The notes under the pieces are model-generated. The model saw only the letters and a program-made list of their open reading frames with translations, was not told the DNA's origin and did not search any database. The translations under genes were made by a program, and so were the position numbers. DNA of 39,533 nt from Fibrobacter sp. (GTDB lineage Bacteria > Fibrobacterota > Fibrobacteria > Fibrobacterales > Fibrobacteraceae), in contig JAKSIE010000020.1 in NCBI GenBank assembly GCA_024398995.1, forward strand, positions 1 through 39,533, written 5' to 3'. The stretch's first letter is position 1. Each line of letters begins with the position of its first letter. Shown here piece by piece: positions 13,868 to 22,621 of the stretch.

Positions 13868-15850
13868 ATGAGATTGTTTGACGAAAAAATCATATTAAGA
13901 TTGTTCCTGCTTTTTGCAGGGGTTTTCTTTGCCGCATTTATTCCGGAAATTATCGAAAGTTCAAGCAATGTGCTTTTCGTGATTCCCTATATCTTTGCGA
14001 ATATTTTCTTGATTACGGTGGCGATTACCTACCGTTTCCCTTTGATCGGTAGCCGCCGCAAGATGCGTCATGATGTGACGATTGCTCAACCCCATACGGG
14101 AGCGCTTCCTGTTCGCGATATCCAGAAGGACCTTGTGGAAAAGAACGAAATGTTCCAGATGATGGTGGATATTTCTGCCAGTGGTTTCTGGACTTTTGAT
14201 GCCGCGACAGGTAAGGTTTACTGGTCACAGAAGGCTGTGACACTTTTGAGGGCTGATCCTTCCAAAGTGAGCGATACCTTTGACTTGCTTAAGACCCACA
14301 TTCTTGAAAGCGATTGGCTGCGTTTTAGGGATTCCTTGAACTCCGCCATGGAAAACGGCACGAATTTCACTGTGAAGGTGACCTTGCTCCAAAAGTCCAC
14401 TACGGAACATCATCTTCAAATCTCCGGTAATGTCCAGAAGAGCGATGACGGTCGCCCCATCCGAATTATTGGTGCTGTTAACGAAAGTGCCGATCACACG
14501 ACTCCCGAGAAGCAGGACTTCTATGCTTATCGTGATTCCCTGACAGGCGTCTATAATCGAAAGTTCTTCCTTGAAAAGCTTAAGATTGATGTGGATGTAA
14601 GCCTGCAGCGCCCTGATTACGTTTTCGCTGTGGCACTTTTGGATATCGATAGTTTTGGAGCCATCAATACTTCTTATTCCATTAACGTGGGTGACTCCGT
14701 CTTGCGCATTGTTGCGGACCGAATCAAGTCCCAGTGCCGACCCACGGACACCATCGCTCGTATTGGACCTGACGTGTTCGCGGTGATTCTCCATAACATT
14801 CAGAGCAGCGGTGCGGATTCCGAAGTCCTGCCTTTGGTCCGTCGTATTCATAACACGGTGAAGATGCCGGTACAGATGGAAGGCCGCGATCTCTATATCA
14901 GTGTTTCTATGGCTGTTGCCTTGAACAACGACGTGGATTGCGTTGAAGACGTCATGGCTAATGCCACGGCAAGTCTCCGCGAAATGAAAAAGAGCGTGAA
15001 CCATGGCGGCATTCAGTTCTTTAGCGGTGGTATTCGCGAAAAGGCCATGAAGCTTTACAAGCTTGAATTCGAAATCCGCCGTGCCATCCAGGCACAGGAA
15101 TTTGTGCTGATGTACCAGCCCATCATTGACATTACCAAGGGTAATCGCGTTGCTGGTTTTGAAGCTCTGGTCCGTTGGAAACAGTCTGAACAGGGCTACA
15201 TTTCTCCGGCAGAATTTATTCCTATTGCAGAAGAAACCGGCCTGATCATTCCCATGGGAGCCTTGATCCTGCGCATGGCTTGTGTTCAGGCTAAGAAGTG
15301 GGTGGACATGGGCTTTGAGGATATTCAGGTGGCCGTGAATTTCTCTGCAAAGCAGTTCGCTATGGACAGCATGCTTGACGATATCAAGAAGGTGCTGTTG
15401 GAAACGAAGTTGAATCCCAAGAACCTTAAGCTGGAAATTACGGAATACACCGCAGTTTGCGAAGCTGAAAAGACTATCGAAATTATGAAGGCTTTGTCCA
15501 GCATGGGACTTCAAATTTCCATCGATGACTTTGGTACCGGTTATAGCTCCCTGTCTTACCTGAAGCGATTCCCCATCCATACTTTGAAGATGGACAAGTC
15601 CTTTGTGGATTACGTGGCCGAAGATGAAGAGGCCGCAGCATTTGCACGAATGGTGATCGGCATTGCCAAGTCTTTGAACCTGGATTTGATTGCCGAGGGC
15701 GTGGAACAAGAAGATCAGCTAGAATTCCTTAGGAACGAAGGCTGCCGTTTGATTCAGGGCTACTACTTCAGCAAGCCCTTGCCTCCGGAACTTGCTTTGG
15801 GCTACTTGAAAGAGCACTATAAGCCTGTCGACTCAGTTTGTCGCAGTTAA
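13868..15850 (+). CDS. Membrane PAS-GGDEF-EAL c-di-GMP phosphodiesterase
   Basis: 660 aa. Two hydrophobic helices (about 10-28 and 34-57) anchor the protein; a PAS-like domain follows at about 95-208. The GGDEF domain (220-385) is degenerate: the signature reads GPDVF at 300-304, yet the I-site RPTD (291-294) is kept, so it may bind but not make c-di-GMP. The EAL domain (about 400-650) looks active: EAL at 432-434, VAVNFSAKQF, LKLEITEY, IDDFGTG (Asp553-Asp554), KMDKSF, and the late EGVE and QGYYFSKP. The predicted reaction is hydrolysis of c-di-GMP to pGpG. The ribosome-binding site is weak and the upstream 120 bp are very AT-rich. With the cyclase at 5787-6782 the window holds one predicted maker and one predicted breaker of c-di-GMP. 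Confidence 0.92.
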   Translation: MRLFDEKIILRLFLLFAGVFFAAFIPEIIESSSNVLFVIPYIFANIFLITVAITYRFPLIGSRRKMRHDVTIAQPHTGALPVRDIQKDLVEKNEMFQMMVDISASGFWTFDAATGKVYWSQKAVTLLRADPSKVSDTFDLLKTHILESDWLRFRDSLNSAMENGTNFTVKVTLLQKSTTEHHLQISGNVQKSDDGRPIRIIGAVNESADHTTPEKQDFYAYRDSLTGVYNRKFFLEKLKIDVDVSLQRPDYVFAVALLDIDSFGAINTSYSINVGDSVLRIVADRIKSQCRPTDTIARIGPDVFAVILHNIQSSGADSEVLPLVRRIHNTVKMPVQMEGRDLYISVSMAVALNNDVDCVEDVMANATASLREMKKSVNHGGIQFFSGGIREKAMKLYKLEFEIRRAIQAQEFVLMYQPIIDITKGNRVAGFEALVRWKQSEQGYISPAEFIPIAEETGLIIPMGALILRMACVQAKKWVDMGFEDIQVAVNFSAKQFAMDSMLDDIKKVLLETKLNPKNLKLEITEYTAVCEAEKTIEIMKALSSMGLQISIDDFGTGYSSLSYLKRFPIHTLKMDKSFVDYVAEDEEAAAFARMVIGIAKSLNLDLIAEGVEQEDQLEFLRNEGCRLIQGYYFSKPLPPELALGYLKEHYKPVDSVCRS

Positions 15851-15887
15851 TTTGAATTTGGCTAATTTAAGTGACGCAGAGGGGTTG

Positions 15888-16085
15888 GGCAAACGAAGTT
15901 TTTGCCTACTGCTGATCTATTTTGCTACAAACTGAGGCGCGAGTTTACTCGTCCCCATTCGGGGACCGGCCACACTAAGGAATAAATTCCTAAGTGTGTT
16001 TCCGCCCCTCAGACACGAGAAAATGTCCGGGTAACTTCGGTTGCACGGACTTTTGTGAGTTCGGGGGTCCAGGGGGCAGAGCCCC
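15888..16085. other. Hairpin-dense intergenic region, possible structured RNA
   Basis: Between convergent genes stand many paired elements. GGCAAA/TTTGCC lies at 15888-15906. An outer stem CTGAGG (15932-15937)/CCTCAG (16007-16012) encloses three hairpins: CGAG-TTTA-CTCG (15940-15951), GTCCCC-ATTC-GGGGAC (15951-15966; shares base 15951) and a 13-bp arm pair with one mismatch (15971-15998). GTCCGG...GTAAC-TTCG-GTTGC...CGGAC lies at 16025-16050 with a UUCG loop and TTTT after it. GGGGC-AGA-GCCCC lies at 16073-16085. Some must be terminators for the flanking genes. The nested arrangement at 15932-16012 is more than termination requires. It matches no RNA family I recognise. Confidence 0.5.
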
Positions 16086-16090
16086 ATGCG

Positions 16091-16999
16091 TCATATAAAA
16101 TAACAGTTGAGGGTGTTTTCACGGCATTGCCTGTAGAGTTCTTCTACAGGTATTTTTTTGATGTCCGCCAGCATCTGGGCGGTGTAGGGAATGAATCCGG
16201 AATGGCATGTCTTTCCGCGGTGGGGGACAGGAGCCATGTAGGGGGAGTCCGTCTCCAGAAGAATCTGGTTGTAAGGCACTAGAGCGGCTGCGTCTCGAAC
16301 GTTCTGGGCGCTCTTGAAGGTCACGATGCCTGTAAATCCGATGAACACGTTGGCGTCCAGGGCTAAAAGTTCCTCCACGAATTCCGGGGTACCGGTAAAG
16401 CAGTGCACATGGATGTTTTTTTCGTGGAGCGGGGCGTTCCGCAAAATTGCGAGGGCGTCGTCATCGGCTTCGCGGAGATGGAACACCAGGGGCTTTCCGG
16501 AGGTGATTCCAATGTCCAGCTGGCGTTCAAAGAGCTTGCACTGCTCACTCTTCTTGTCGGCTCCGTAATGGTAGTCCAGTCCGATTTCTCCGCAGGCCAC
16601 GCACTTGGGGTGCTTCAGTAATTCTGCAACGCGCGCCTCGTCTTCCGGGGTGGTGTCGCTGACGTACTCCGGATGGATTCCGAAGGCGCCGTACACAAAA
16701 GGGTACTTCTCAATAAGTTCCACGCCTCGGGCCAAGTCCTTGGGGTCGCAGGCCACATGGATGAACGCCTCGGGCATACGCACGTTGGGGTCCGGCGCAT
16801 CGGATTTGCTGCTGCTCCAGCTCTTCTGGCTGGAAAGGTCGGGGATAGGGAAGGCGGCATAGTCTTTTACTGAGTCGCCCCGCATTTGTGATTCGCGGGC
16901 GGCATCCGTAGCGGCCTGCAGACGTGCAAAAAGATCGTCCAGCTTTTCGCCGGAGTATTCCTCGTAGGCATCTAAGTGACAGTGAGAATCAATAAACAT
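16091..16999 (-). CDS. tatD: TatD-family metal-dependent hydrolase
   Basis: 302 aa. MFIDSHCHLD begins the protein with the HxH metal site of the TatD DNase/amidohydrolase family. GEIGLDYHYG, FHLREADDDALAI, VHCFTGTPEFVEE and LETDSPYMAP follow in the usual order. TatD proteins are cytoplasmic 3'-5' exonuclease-like enzymes. Compared with the common length of about 260 residues there is an insert of roughly 40 residues (about 35-75; Ser/Asp/Lys-rich, including SQKSWSSSKSD) between the first metal site and the next strand. It starts 37 bp after greB on the same strand, so a greB-tatD unit is likely. The ribosome-binding site is poor (CGGG next to ATG). Confidence 0.88.
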   Translation of the reverse strand: MFIDSHCHLDAYEEYSGEKLDDLFARLQAATDAARESQMRGDSVKDYAAFPIPDLSSQKSWSSSKSDAPDPNVRMPEAFIHVACDPKDLARGVELIEKYPFVYGAFGIHPEYVSDTTPEDEARVAELLKHPKCVACGEIGLDYHYGADKKSEQCKLFERQLDIGITSGKPLVFHLREADDDALAILRNAPLHEKNIHVHCFTGTPEFVEELLALDANVFIGFTGIVTFKSAQNVRDAAALVPYNQILLETDSPYMAPVPHRGKTCHSGFIPYTAQMLADIKKIPVEELYRQCRENTLNCYFI

Positions 17000-17036
17000 C
17001 CCGCGCAGTCTCTCTTTGTGGTGGGTGGCTCAGCCC

Positions 17037-17504
17037 TTAGTAGTGAACTTCCACGATTTCGTAGGTGATGGTTCCGCGAGGTGCCTGGACCTGCACGGTG
17101 TCGCCCTGCTTTTTGCCCATCAGGGCTTCGCCTACGGGGGATTTCATGCTGATTTTTCCCTGCAGCGGGTCGATTTCCTTGTCGCCTACAATCTGGTACA
17201 CCTTTTCGCGTTTGGTCTTGGTGTCCTTCATCTTGACGGTTGCGCCGAATTTGATGGATCCGTCTTCGGGGGCGACGCTCTCTACGATCTTGGCTCCGTC
17301 AAGAATGCGGTCCAATTCCCTTAGGCGACGGTCAATTTCGCGGACACGCATGCGTCCAAAGGTGTAGGCGGCGTTTTCGCTACGGTCGCCTTCGGCTGCA
17401 GCGGCCTGAACCTGATTGATCATGGCGGGGCGCTCTACGTACTTGAGCTGTTCCCACTCTGCCTTGTACTTCTCAAAACCTTCTTTTGAAATCAAATGTT
17501 TCAT
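17037..17504 (-). CDS. greB: Transcription elongation factor GreB/GreA
   Basis: 155 aa. The protein has an N-terminal coiled-coil finger (1-75) with the acidic tip GDRSENAAY, and a C-terminal FKBP-like domain (80-155, ending RGTITYEIVEVHY). GDRSENA followed by RVREIDRRLREL is the GreB pattern; GreA usually reads GDLSENAEY. The factor enters the secondary channel of RNA polymerase and stimulates cleavage of backtracked RNA. TACATTTG ends 4 nt before the ATG and no Shine-Dalgarno is present, so a leaderless message is predicted. It is divergent from the DUF2062 gene across 60 bp. Confidence 0.9.
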   Translation of the reverse strand: MKHLISKEGFEKYKAEWEQLKYVERPAMINQVQAAAAEGDRSENAAYTFGRMRVREIDRRLRELDRILDGAKIVESVAPEDGSIKFGATVKMKDTKTKREKVYQIVGDKEIDPLQGKISMKSPVGEALMGKKQGDTVQVQAPRGTITYEIVEVHY

Positions 17505-17508
17505 ATCA

Positions 17509-17556
17509 CAAATGTAGAAATAAGTTGGTTCATTATGTAAAATTTTGCTATCTTTG
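17509..17556. promoter_or_regulatory. Divergent promoters greB / DUF2062
   Basis: Minus strand: TACATTTG at 17509-17516, 4 nt from the greB start. Plus strand: TTGGTT at 17525-17530, 18-bp spacer, TATCTTTG at 17549-17556, 8 nt from the start at 17565. Neither gene has a Shine-Dalgarno in the space left. Confidence 0.5.
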
Positions 17557-17564
17557 GCTCAAGT

Positions 17565-19415
17565 ATGAGCGTGTTGGATAAATTGCCCAAAAGAAGACAG
17601 GAACCGAAGATTAAACGATTGAGTAGGATCTACTACAATCGAATGTTCCCTAAGAACCAGGATGCTCTCCGTGTAGCATTTTCGGTATTTGCCGGTGTAT
17701 TTATTGGAATTTGGCCCACAATCGGTGTGGCGATTCTTTTGACGGTTGCCTTTTGTGCTGCATTTAAGCTGCCCAAGGTTCCCGGCGTAGTTTCCTCCTT
17801 TGTTGCAAATCCCTTTACCCAGTTCGGTTTCTTCTATCCTGCTGGCTATTTTATCGGTTGCAAGATTGTCAATCCCGATAAGATTAATTTTGATTTTCTG
17901 TCCGAGATGGAGGGGCTTTCCTTCAAAAACTGCGTTACGGTGATCAAAAATCTTGCCCATAATGCTCCGGACCACCTGATTGCCTTCTTAATTGGCATTA
18001 CAATTGTAGCGGCCATCGGCGGCATCATCTTTTTTATTCTAGCTTATGTCATCGTAAGCCATCGCCGTAAAAAGTGGCTGGCCAATAAGACTGGATTTAT
18101 TCACAACCTAATTAGTGAAGACGAAGTTTTAATCAAAGAAGCTCACAAAGGAAAGAAACCTATGATGCACATCTATCCGTTCAAGGCTCTTCGCCCGGTT
18201 GATCCCGCCGAAGCTAAGAACATCTCTGCTCTGCCGTACGACGTGATGAACCGCGCTGAAGCCAAGGAAATGGCTCAGGGCCTTCCTCACTCCTACCTTC
18301 GCGTTACCCGTTCCGAACTGGAACTGGACGATAGCGTTGACGCTTATGACCCGAAGGTCTATGCTCACGCTCGTGAAAATCTGGACAAGATGATTGCCGA
18401 CGGCGTTATTGCCCACGACAAGAAGGACTGCCTCTACATCTACCGCCAGACCATGAACGGCCGCGAACAGTACGGTTTGGTTTGCTGCGTTCCCGCAGAA
18501 GACTATTTCAATGGCATCATCAAGAAGCACGAACTTACCCGCGCCGATAAGGAAGAAGACCGTCTGCGCCACGTTCTTGGCACCAACGCCAATACTGGTC
18601 CGGTGTTCCTGACCTACCGCGACGAAGGTCAGTTCGAATTGCTGGCAGACGTTATCAAGACTGCTCCCACCTATGACTTCGTTACCGAGGCCGACGGCTT
18701 TGGCCACACTGTTTGGGTGATTGAAGACGACGCAAAGATTGCCGCTATCCGCAAGGCTTTCGAATCTGTTCCCGTTAGCTACATTGCCGACGGTCACCAC
18801 CGCAGTGCTGCAGGCGCTCGTGCCGCTAGCTACCGTGCTGAAGAAGCCAAGAAGGCTGGCACCTACACTGGTGACGAAGAATTCAACCGCTATCTCGCAA
18901 TTCTGTTCCCCAGCACCCAGCTGAAGATTTTGGACTATAACCGCGTTCTCAAGTCTTTGAACGGCCGTACTCCGGAACAGCTCATGGAAGAAATGGCCAA
19001 GGTGTTCAACATTGCTGAACTCCCTGAAATGCAGAGCCCCGCAAAGCAGAACCAGGTCAACTTCTACATGGGCGGCAAGTGGTATGCTTGCACCTTCAAG
19101 GCTGAATACCTGAAGAATCTCGGCCCCGTAGATAGCCTCGACGTGGCTCTCCTCCAGAAGCTGATCCTCAAGCCTCTCTTCGACGTGGATGATCCTCGTA
19201 CTTCCAAGAACATCGACTTCGTTGGTGGTATCCGCGGTCTCGGTGAACTGGTAAAGCGCGTGGACAGCGGTGAATGCGCCTGTGCATTTGCAATGTACCC
19301 CACCACTCTGGATCAACTCATGAACATCGCCGACGCTGGCGAAATCATGCCGCCTAAGAGCACCTGGTTCGAACCCAAGCTCCGCGACGGTCTCCTGGTT
19401 CACACCCTGGACTAA
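17565..19415 (+). CDS. DUF2062-DUF1015 fusion protein
   Basis: 616 aa in one uninterrupted frame. Residues 1-175 are a DUF2062 membrane domain with hydrophobic segments near 45-80, 95-110 and 135-170. Residues 200-616 are a complete DUF1015 protein starting MMHIYPFKALRP, containing YIADGHHRSAAGAR and GGIRGL. DUF1015 is usually a free-standing protein of about 410 residues, and its function is unproven. At the join an AAAGGAAAG site sits 6 nt before ATGATG (18162), so a separate DUF1015 product (417 aa) may also be made. The first part uses mixed codons and the second uses the biased codons of highly expressed genes, as if two genes had merged. Alternatives are a lost stop codon or an assembly error at about 18140. 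A terminator follows. Confidence 0.8.
   Translation: MSVLDKLPKRRQEPKIKRLSRIYYNRMFPKNQDALRVAFSVFAGVFIGIWPTIGVAILLTVAFCAAFKLPKVPGVVSSFVANPFTQFGFFYPAGYFIGCKIVNPDKINFDFLSEMEGLSFKNCVTVIKNLAHNAPDHLIAFLIGITIVAAIGGIIFFILAYVIVSHRRKKWLANKTGFIHNLISEDEVLIKEAHKGKKPMMHIYPFKALRPVDPAEAKNISALPYDVMNRAEAKEMAQGLPHSYLRVTRSELELDDSVDAYDPKVYAHARENLDKMIADGVIAHDKKDCLYIYRQTMNGREQYGLVCCVPAEDYFNGIIKKHELTRADKEEDRLRHVLGTNANTGPVFLTYRDEGQFELLADVIKTAPTYDFVTEADGFGHTVWVIEDDAKIAAIRKAFESVPVSYIADGHHRSAAGARAASYRAEEAKKAGTYTGDEEFNRYLAILFPSTQLKILDYNRVLKSLNGRTPEQLMEEMAKVFNIAELPEMQSPAKQNQVNFYMGGKWYACTFKAEYLKNLGPVDSLDVALLQKLILKPLFDVDDPRTSKNIDFVGGIRGLGELVKRVDSGECACAFAMYPTTLDQLMNIADAGEIMPPKSTWFEPKLRDGLLVHTLD
18147..18164 (+). promoter_or_regulatory. 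Internal ribosome-binding site and start for DUF1015
   Basis: AAAGGAAAG at 18147-18155, then 6 nt, then ATG at 18162 (a second ATG follows at 18165), in frame with the upstream DUF2062 part. The spacing is ideal, and the following residues match the usual N-terminus of free DUF1015 proteins. Confidence 0.55.
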
Positions 19416-19443
19416 TCCTCTAGAGAATACAGATAAATCTTAA

Positions 19444-19477
19444 AAGCTGGATCGCAAATGCGGTCTAGCTTTTTTTG
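19444..19477 (+). terminator. Terminator after DUF2062-DUF1015
   Basis: AAGCTGGATCGC pairs with GCGGTCTAGCTT around AAAT with two G-U pairs, followed by a T-run. Confidence 0.85.
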
Positions 19478-19516
19478 TTGTATTTAGAGCGGAAATTGTG
19501 CGCGCTTAATGAAATC

Positions 19517-20668
19517 TTAGTTTTCATTTTCGGCAGGCTGTTCTTCTTTCTTGAAGTGTTCCTTGATGCCGTCGATCTTATTGCTGACAGCGGAGGAAGC
19601 CTTTGTCCAGATGTCCACCACGATGGCTGTTGCGAAACGGACTCGTTTCATAACAGGTTCGATAAACTTTTCCTTGATTTTGTCGGGCCAGGCAACGTGG
19701 CTTCCTATAATTTGATTTCTGGTAAAGTAACCCAGTTCTCGGGAGTCGGGACAGTTGGTTCCTTTTTTGCAAACAAGGTAGAAGCAATCGTCCTTGACGA
19801 TAATTTCTGTAATCTGCTCACCGTAGACCTTGACGGCCTGGGCCTTTTGCGTGGTGGCTGCTGTGGTTGCTTTCACGGAATCTGCGGCAACTTTTGTGGA
19901 GTCTGTAGTTTTGGTTGTGTCTGCGGTGGAATCCTGAGAGACACTTTCCGCTTCTGTTTTGGGAACTTGCATCTTGCCGTAGAACAGCTGGCGCTTGAGC
20001 TTGATGGGGGCGTTTCCCGGTTCGCTTTGGCGGATCTGTTCTTCGATCAGGTAACGGTCTTGCCAGGGGAGAAAATCGATTTCATTGAGGCTTACTTGAC
20101 GGTTTGCAATCTTGGTGGAGCCCACTCTTTCAATGTTGATTTCACGGTCGCCCTGCCAAAGCGTTGTCTTCACGAGAACGTTTTCGCCCTTGTCCCTGAG
20201 GTAGGAAATGATGTAGTCCTGTTCCACATCATTCAATTCACTAAAGACCAGGGTGTCGCCGTCCTTGGGAACATAGATTCGTCGTGTCTGGATGAAGGCG
20301 TCTTCGCCTTTCCACTTGAAATTCCGGTGCTGGGACTTGACTTTACCCTTGTCGGAAATCTCGATAGTGTCGCCAGGCATGGCCAAAACGCTACGGACCT
20401 GGGTTTCATCGGAGTTCAACTTCGCCCAAACGATTTTCTGGTCTTCGAGGTCTGCGAAGCATTGGGGTATCTTGCACATCCAGACTATGGATTGCTCCTT
20501 GAATTTCGGGGTCATGGATGCGTCCATGATTTTCACCGGTTCAAAGACGTAAAGTCGTACGAAAATGGCTACGCCAACGAACATCAGGAGCACGATAAAT
20601 AAAAAGAAGGCGTGGCTTTGGCTGTTACGCCTCTGCAAACGCCTAACTTTTCGGTCCAGTCTAGACAA
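19517..20668 (-). CDS. lepB: Signal peptidase I homologue with altered dyad
   Basis: 383 aa from a TTG start, 17 bp after lepA as in the classic lepA-lepB pair. One N-terminal membrane helix (about 19-40) leads to an S26-type domain. The serine box reads DASMTPKF (Ser51 as nucleophile). Box D reads VRSVLAMPGD, where the catalytic general-base Lys of LepB (KRxxxLPGD) is replaced by Arg92. Box E, PDSRELGYF, is kept. A Ser/Thr/Ala-rich insert (about 238-275) splits the catalytic beta-domain, making it longer than E. coli LepB. LepB removes signal peptides at the outer face of the inner membrane. The Arg substitution makes activity uncertain; it may be a paralogue with another role. Confidence 0.75.
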   Translation of the reverse strand: MSRLDRKVRRLQRRNSQSHAFFLFIVLLMFVGVAIFVRLYVFEPVKIMDASMTPKFKEQSIVWMCKIPQCFADLEDQKIVWAKLNSDETQVRSVLAMPGDTIEISDKGKVKSQHRNFKWKGEDAFIQTRRIYVPKDGDTLVFSELNDVEQDYIISYLRDKGENVLVKTTLWQGDREINIERVGSTKIANRQVSLNEIDFLPWQDRYLIEEQIRQSEPGNAPIKLKRQLFYGKMQVPKTEAESVSQDSTADTTKTTDSTKVAADSVKATTAATTQKAQAVKVYGEQITEIIVKDDCFYLVCKKGTNCPDSRELGYFTRNQIIGSHVAWPDKIKEKFIEPVMKRVRFATAIVVDIWTKASSAVSNKIDGIKEHFKKEEQPAENEN

Positions 20669-20685
20669 ACTAACCCCGTCTCGAA

Positions 20686-22509
20686 TTAATCGTCGCTTCC
20701 GCCGGAGGAATTGTCGGACAAGGAAAGCACCGCGAGGAATGCCTTCTGGGGCACTTCCACAGAACCGATGCTCTTCATGCGCTTCTTACCTTCCTTCTGC
20801 TTTTCAAGGAGCTTACGCTTACGGGTGATGTCACCGCCATAGCACTTGGCAAGCACGTCCTTACGCACGGCCTTCACGGTGCTTCGGCTGATGATCTTTC
20901 CGCCGATGGCGCCCTGGATGGCTACGTCGAACTGCTGACGGGGAATAAGGTCCTTCAGCTTTACGCAGATGGCATTGGCGTAAGTGTGGGCCTTGTCGCG
21001 ATGGATAATCACGGAGAATGCATCCACCGGGTCGCCGTTCAAAAGGATGTCCAACTTCACCAGGTTGTTCTGGCGGTAGCCCATGGGAGCGTAGTCCAGA
21101 CCGGCGTAACCGCGGCTTACGGACTTGAGACGGTCGTAGAAGTCGAACATGATTTCTGCCAGGGGCAGGTTGTACTTCAGAATGCACTTGGTCTCGTCCA
21201 GGTATTCCATGGTCTCGAACTCGCCGCGCTTTTCGTCGCAAAGAGTCATGAGGGCGCCTACGAATTCCTTGGGAGTAAAGATCTGGGCCTTTACGTAAGG
21301 TTCCTCGATGTGGTCGTAGCGGCTAGCGTCGGGAAGCTTGCTGGGGCTTTCGATCTTCACCATTTCGCCATCGCTCATGTACACGTGGTATTCCACGTTG
21401 GGAACGGTGGTGATGATGTCCACGTTGAATTCGCGGTCCAGGCGTTCCTGCACGATTTCCATGTGCAGAAGTCCCAAAAAGCCGGTACGGAAACCAAAGC
21501 CCAATGCTTCGGAAGTTTCCGGTTCCCAGGTGAGGGCGGAGTCGTTGAGGCGCAACTTTTCAAGAGCTTCACGCAGGTCCTTGTAATCTTCCGGATTGAT
21601 GGGGTAGATACCGGAATAGATCATGGGCAAAATATCTTTGTAACCCGGAAGCGGTTCTGCGGCAGGGTTGGCGGCGTCGGTCAGGGTGTCGCCGATCTTT
21701 ACGTCGCTGATGGTCTTGACGTTGGCAAGAACGTAGCCTACCATGCCTGCGGTCAGTTCCGGCTTGGGGTCGCGACGCATGCTGAAGGTACCTACTTCGG
21801 TGACCATGTATTCACCGCCGGTCTTCATCATACGAATCTTCATGCCGGCCTTCAGGGTGCCTTCCACAATACGAATGTAGTTGATCACGCCACGGTAGGA
21901 ATCGTAGACGGAGTCAAAAATCAAGGCCTTCAGGGGCTTGTCGCTTTCGCCCTCGGGGGCGGGTATTTCATCGACGATCTTGTCCAGCACCTGTTCCACG
22001 TTCAAGCCGGTCTTTGCAGAAATACGGGGGATCTTGTCGGGATCGTAACCCAGTAGGTCGCCTATCATCTGGGCGAAATGGTCGGGCTGTGCACCCGGCA
22101 GGTCCACCTTGTTCAACACGGGAATCACTTCCAGGTTGTTTTCGATGGCAAGATACAGGTTGGAAAGGGTCTGGGCTTCAATGCCTTGGCTAGCATCCAC
22201 AACGAGAATGGCGCCTTCGCAAGCGGCCAGGGAACGGCTCACTTCATAGGTAAAGTCCACGTGCCCCGGAGTATCGATCATGTTCAGAATGTATTCTTTG
22301 CCGTCACGTTCGTACACCATGCGGATGGCGTGGGCCTTGATGGTGATACCGCGTTCACGCTCCAGGTCCATGTCGTCCAGGAGCTGGTTCATCATTTCGT
22401 TCTTTGCGACGGTCTTGGTCAGTTCGATCATACGGTCGGCCAGGGTGGATTTACCATGGTCGATGTGGGCGATGATGCTGAAATTTCGGATATTGTCGTT
22501 TTGAGCCAT
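20686..22509 (-). CDS. lepA: Elongation factor 4 (LepA)
   Basis: 607 aa from ATG 22509 ([20 protein letters not shown]); the frame continues upstream but this is the family N-terminus. The GTPase motifs are AHIDHGKST (G1), [14 protein letters not shown] (G2 region), DTPGHVDF (G3), NKVDLPGA (G4) and SAKTG (G5). Domains II, III and V and the LepA-specific C-terminal domain ([22 protein letters not shown]) are all present at the usual length. The factor back-translocates or remodels ribosomes and supports initiation and assembly under stress. lepB follows 17 bp downstream. The upstream region has TATATTTA about 22 nt before the start. Confidence 0.97.
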   Translation of the reverse strand: MAQNDNIRNFSIIAHIDHGKSTLADRMIELTKTVAKNEMMNQLLDDMDLERERGITIKAHAIRMVYERDGKEYILNMIDTPGHVDFTYEVSRSLAACEGAILVVDASQGIEAQTLSNLYLAIENNLEVIPVLNKVDLPGAQPDHFAQMIGDLLGYDPDKIPRISAKTGLNVEQVLDKIVDEIPAPEGESDKPLKALIFDSVYDSYRGVINYIRIVEGTLKAGMKIRMMKTGGEYMVTEVGTFSMRRDPKPELTAGMVGYVLANVKTISDVKIGDTLTDAANPAAEPLPGYKDILPMIYSGIYPINPEDYKDLREALEKLRLNDSALTWEPETSEALGFGFRTGFLGLLHMEIVQERLDREFNVDIITTVPNVEYHVYMSDGEMVKIESPSKLPDASRYDHIEEPYVKAQIFTPKEFVGALMTLCDEKRGEFETMEYLDETKCILKYNLPLAEIMFDFYDRLKSVSRGYAGLDYAPMGYRQNNLVKLDILLNGDPVDAFSVIIHRDKAHTYANAICVKLKDLIPRQQFDVAIQGAIGGKIISRSTVKAVRKDVLAKCYGGDITRKRKLLEKQKEGKKRMKSIGSVEVPQKAFLAVLSLSDNSSGGSDD

Positions 22510-22621
22510 ATAGTCCAATTTTAATTTTTTGGTAAATATAGAAAATGATGGGTATTTATAGGCTAAAACACTTGTGTTTTGGGCGTGAGAGCCACATGAC
22601 AAAAACAAAAAATCTATATTT

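Noticed and set aside
15932..16012. tRNA-like gene in the convergent intergenic region
   Set aside because: The outer stem and three hairpins suggest a cloverleaf, but there is no GGTTCGAATCC-type T arm, no 7-nt anticodon loop and no matching acceptor length.
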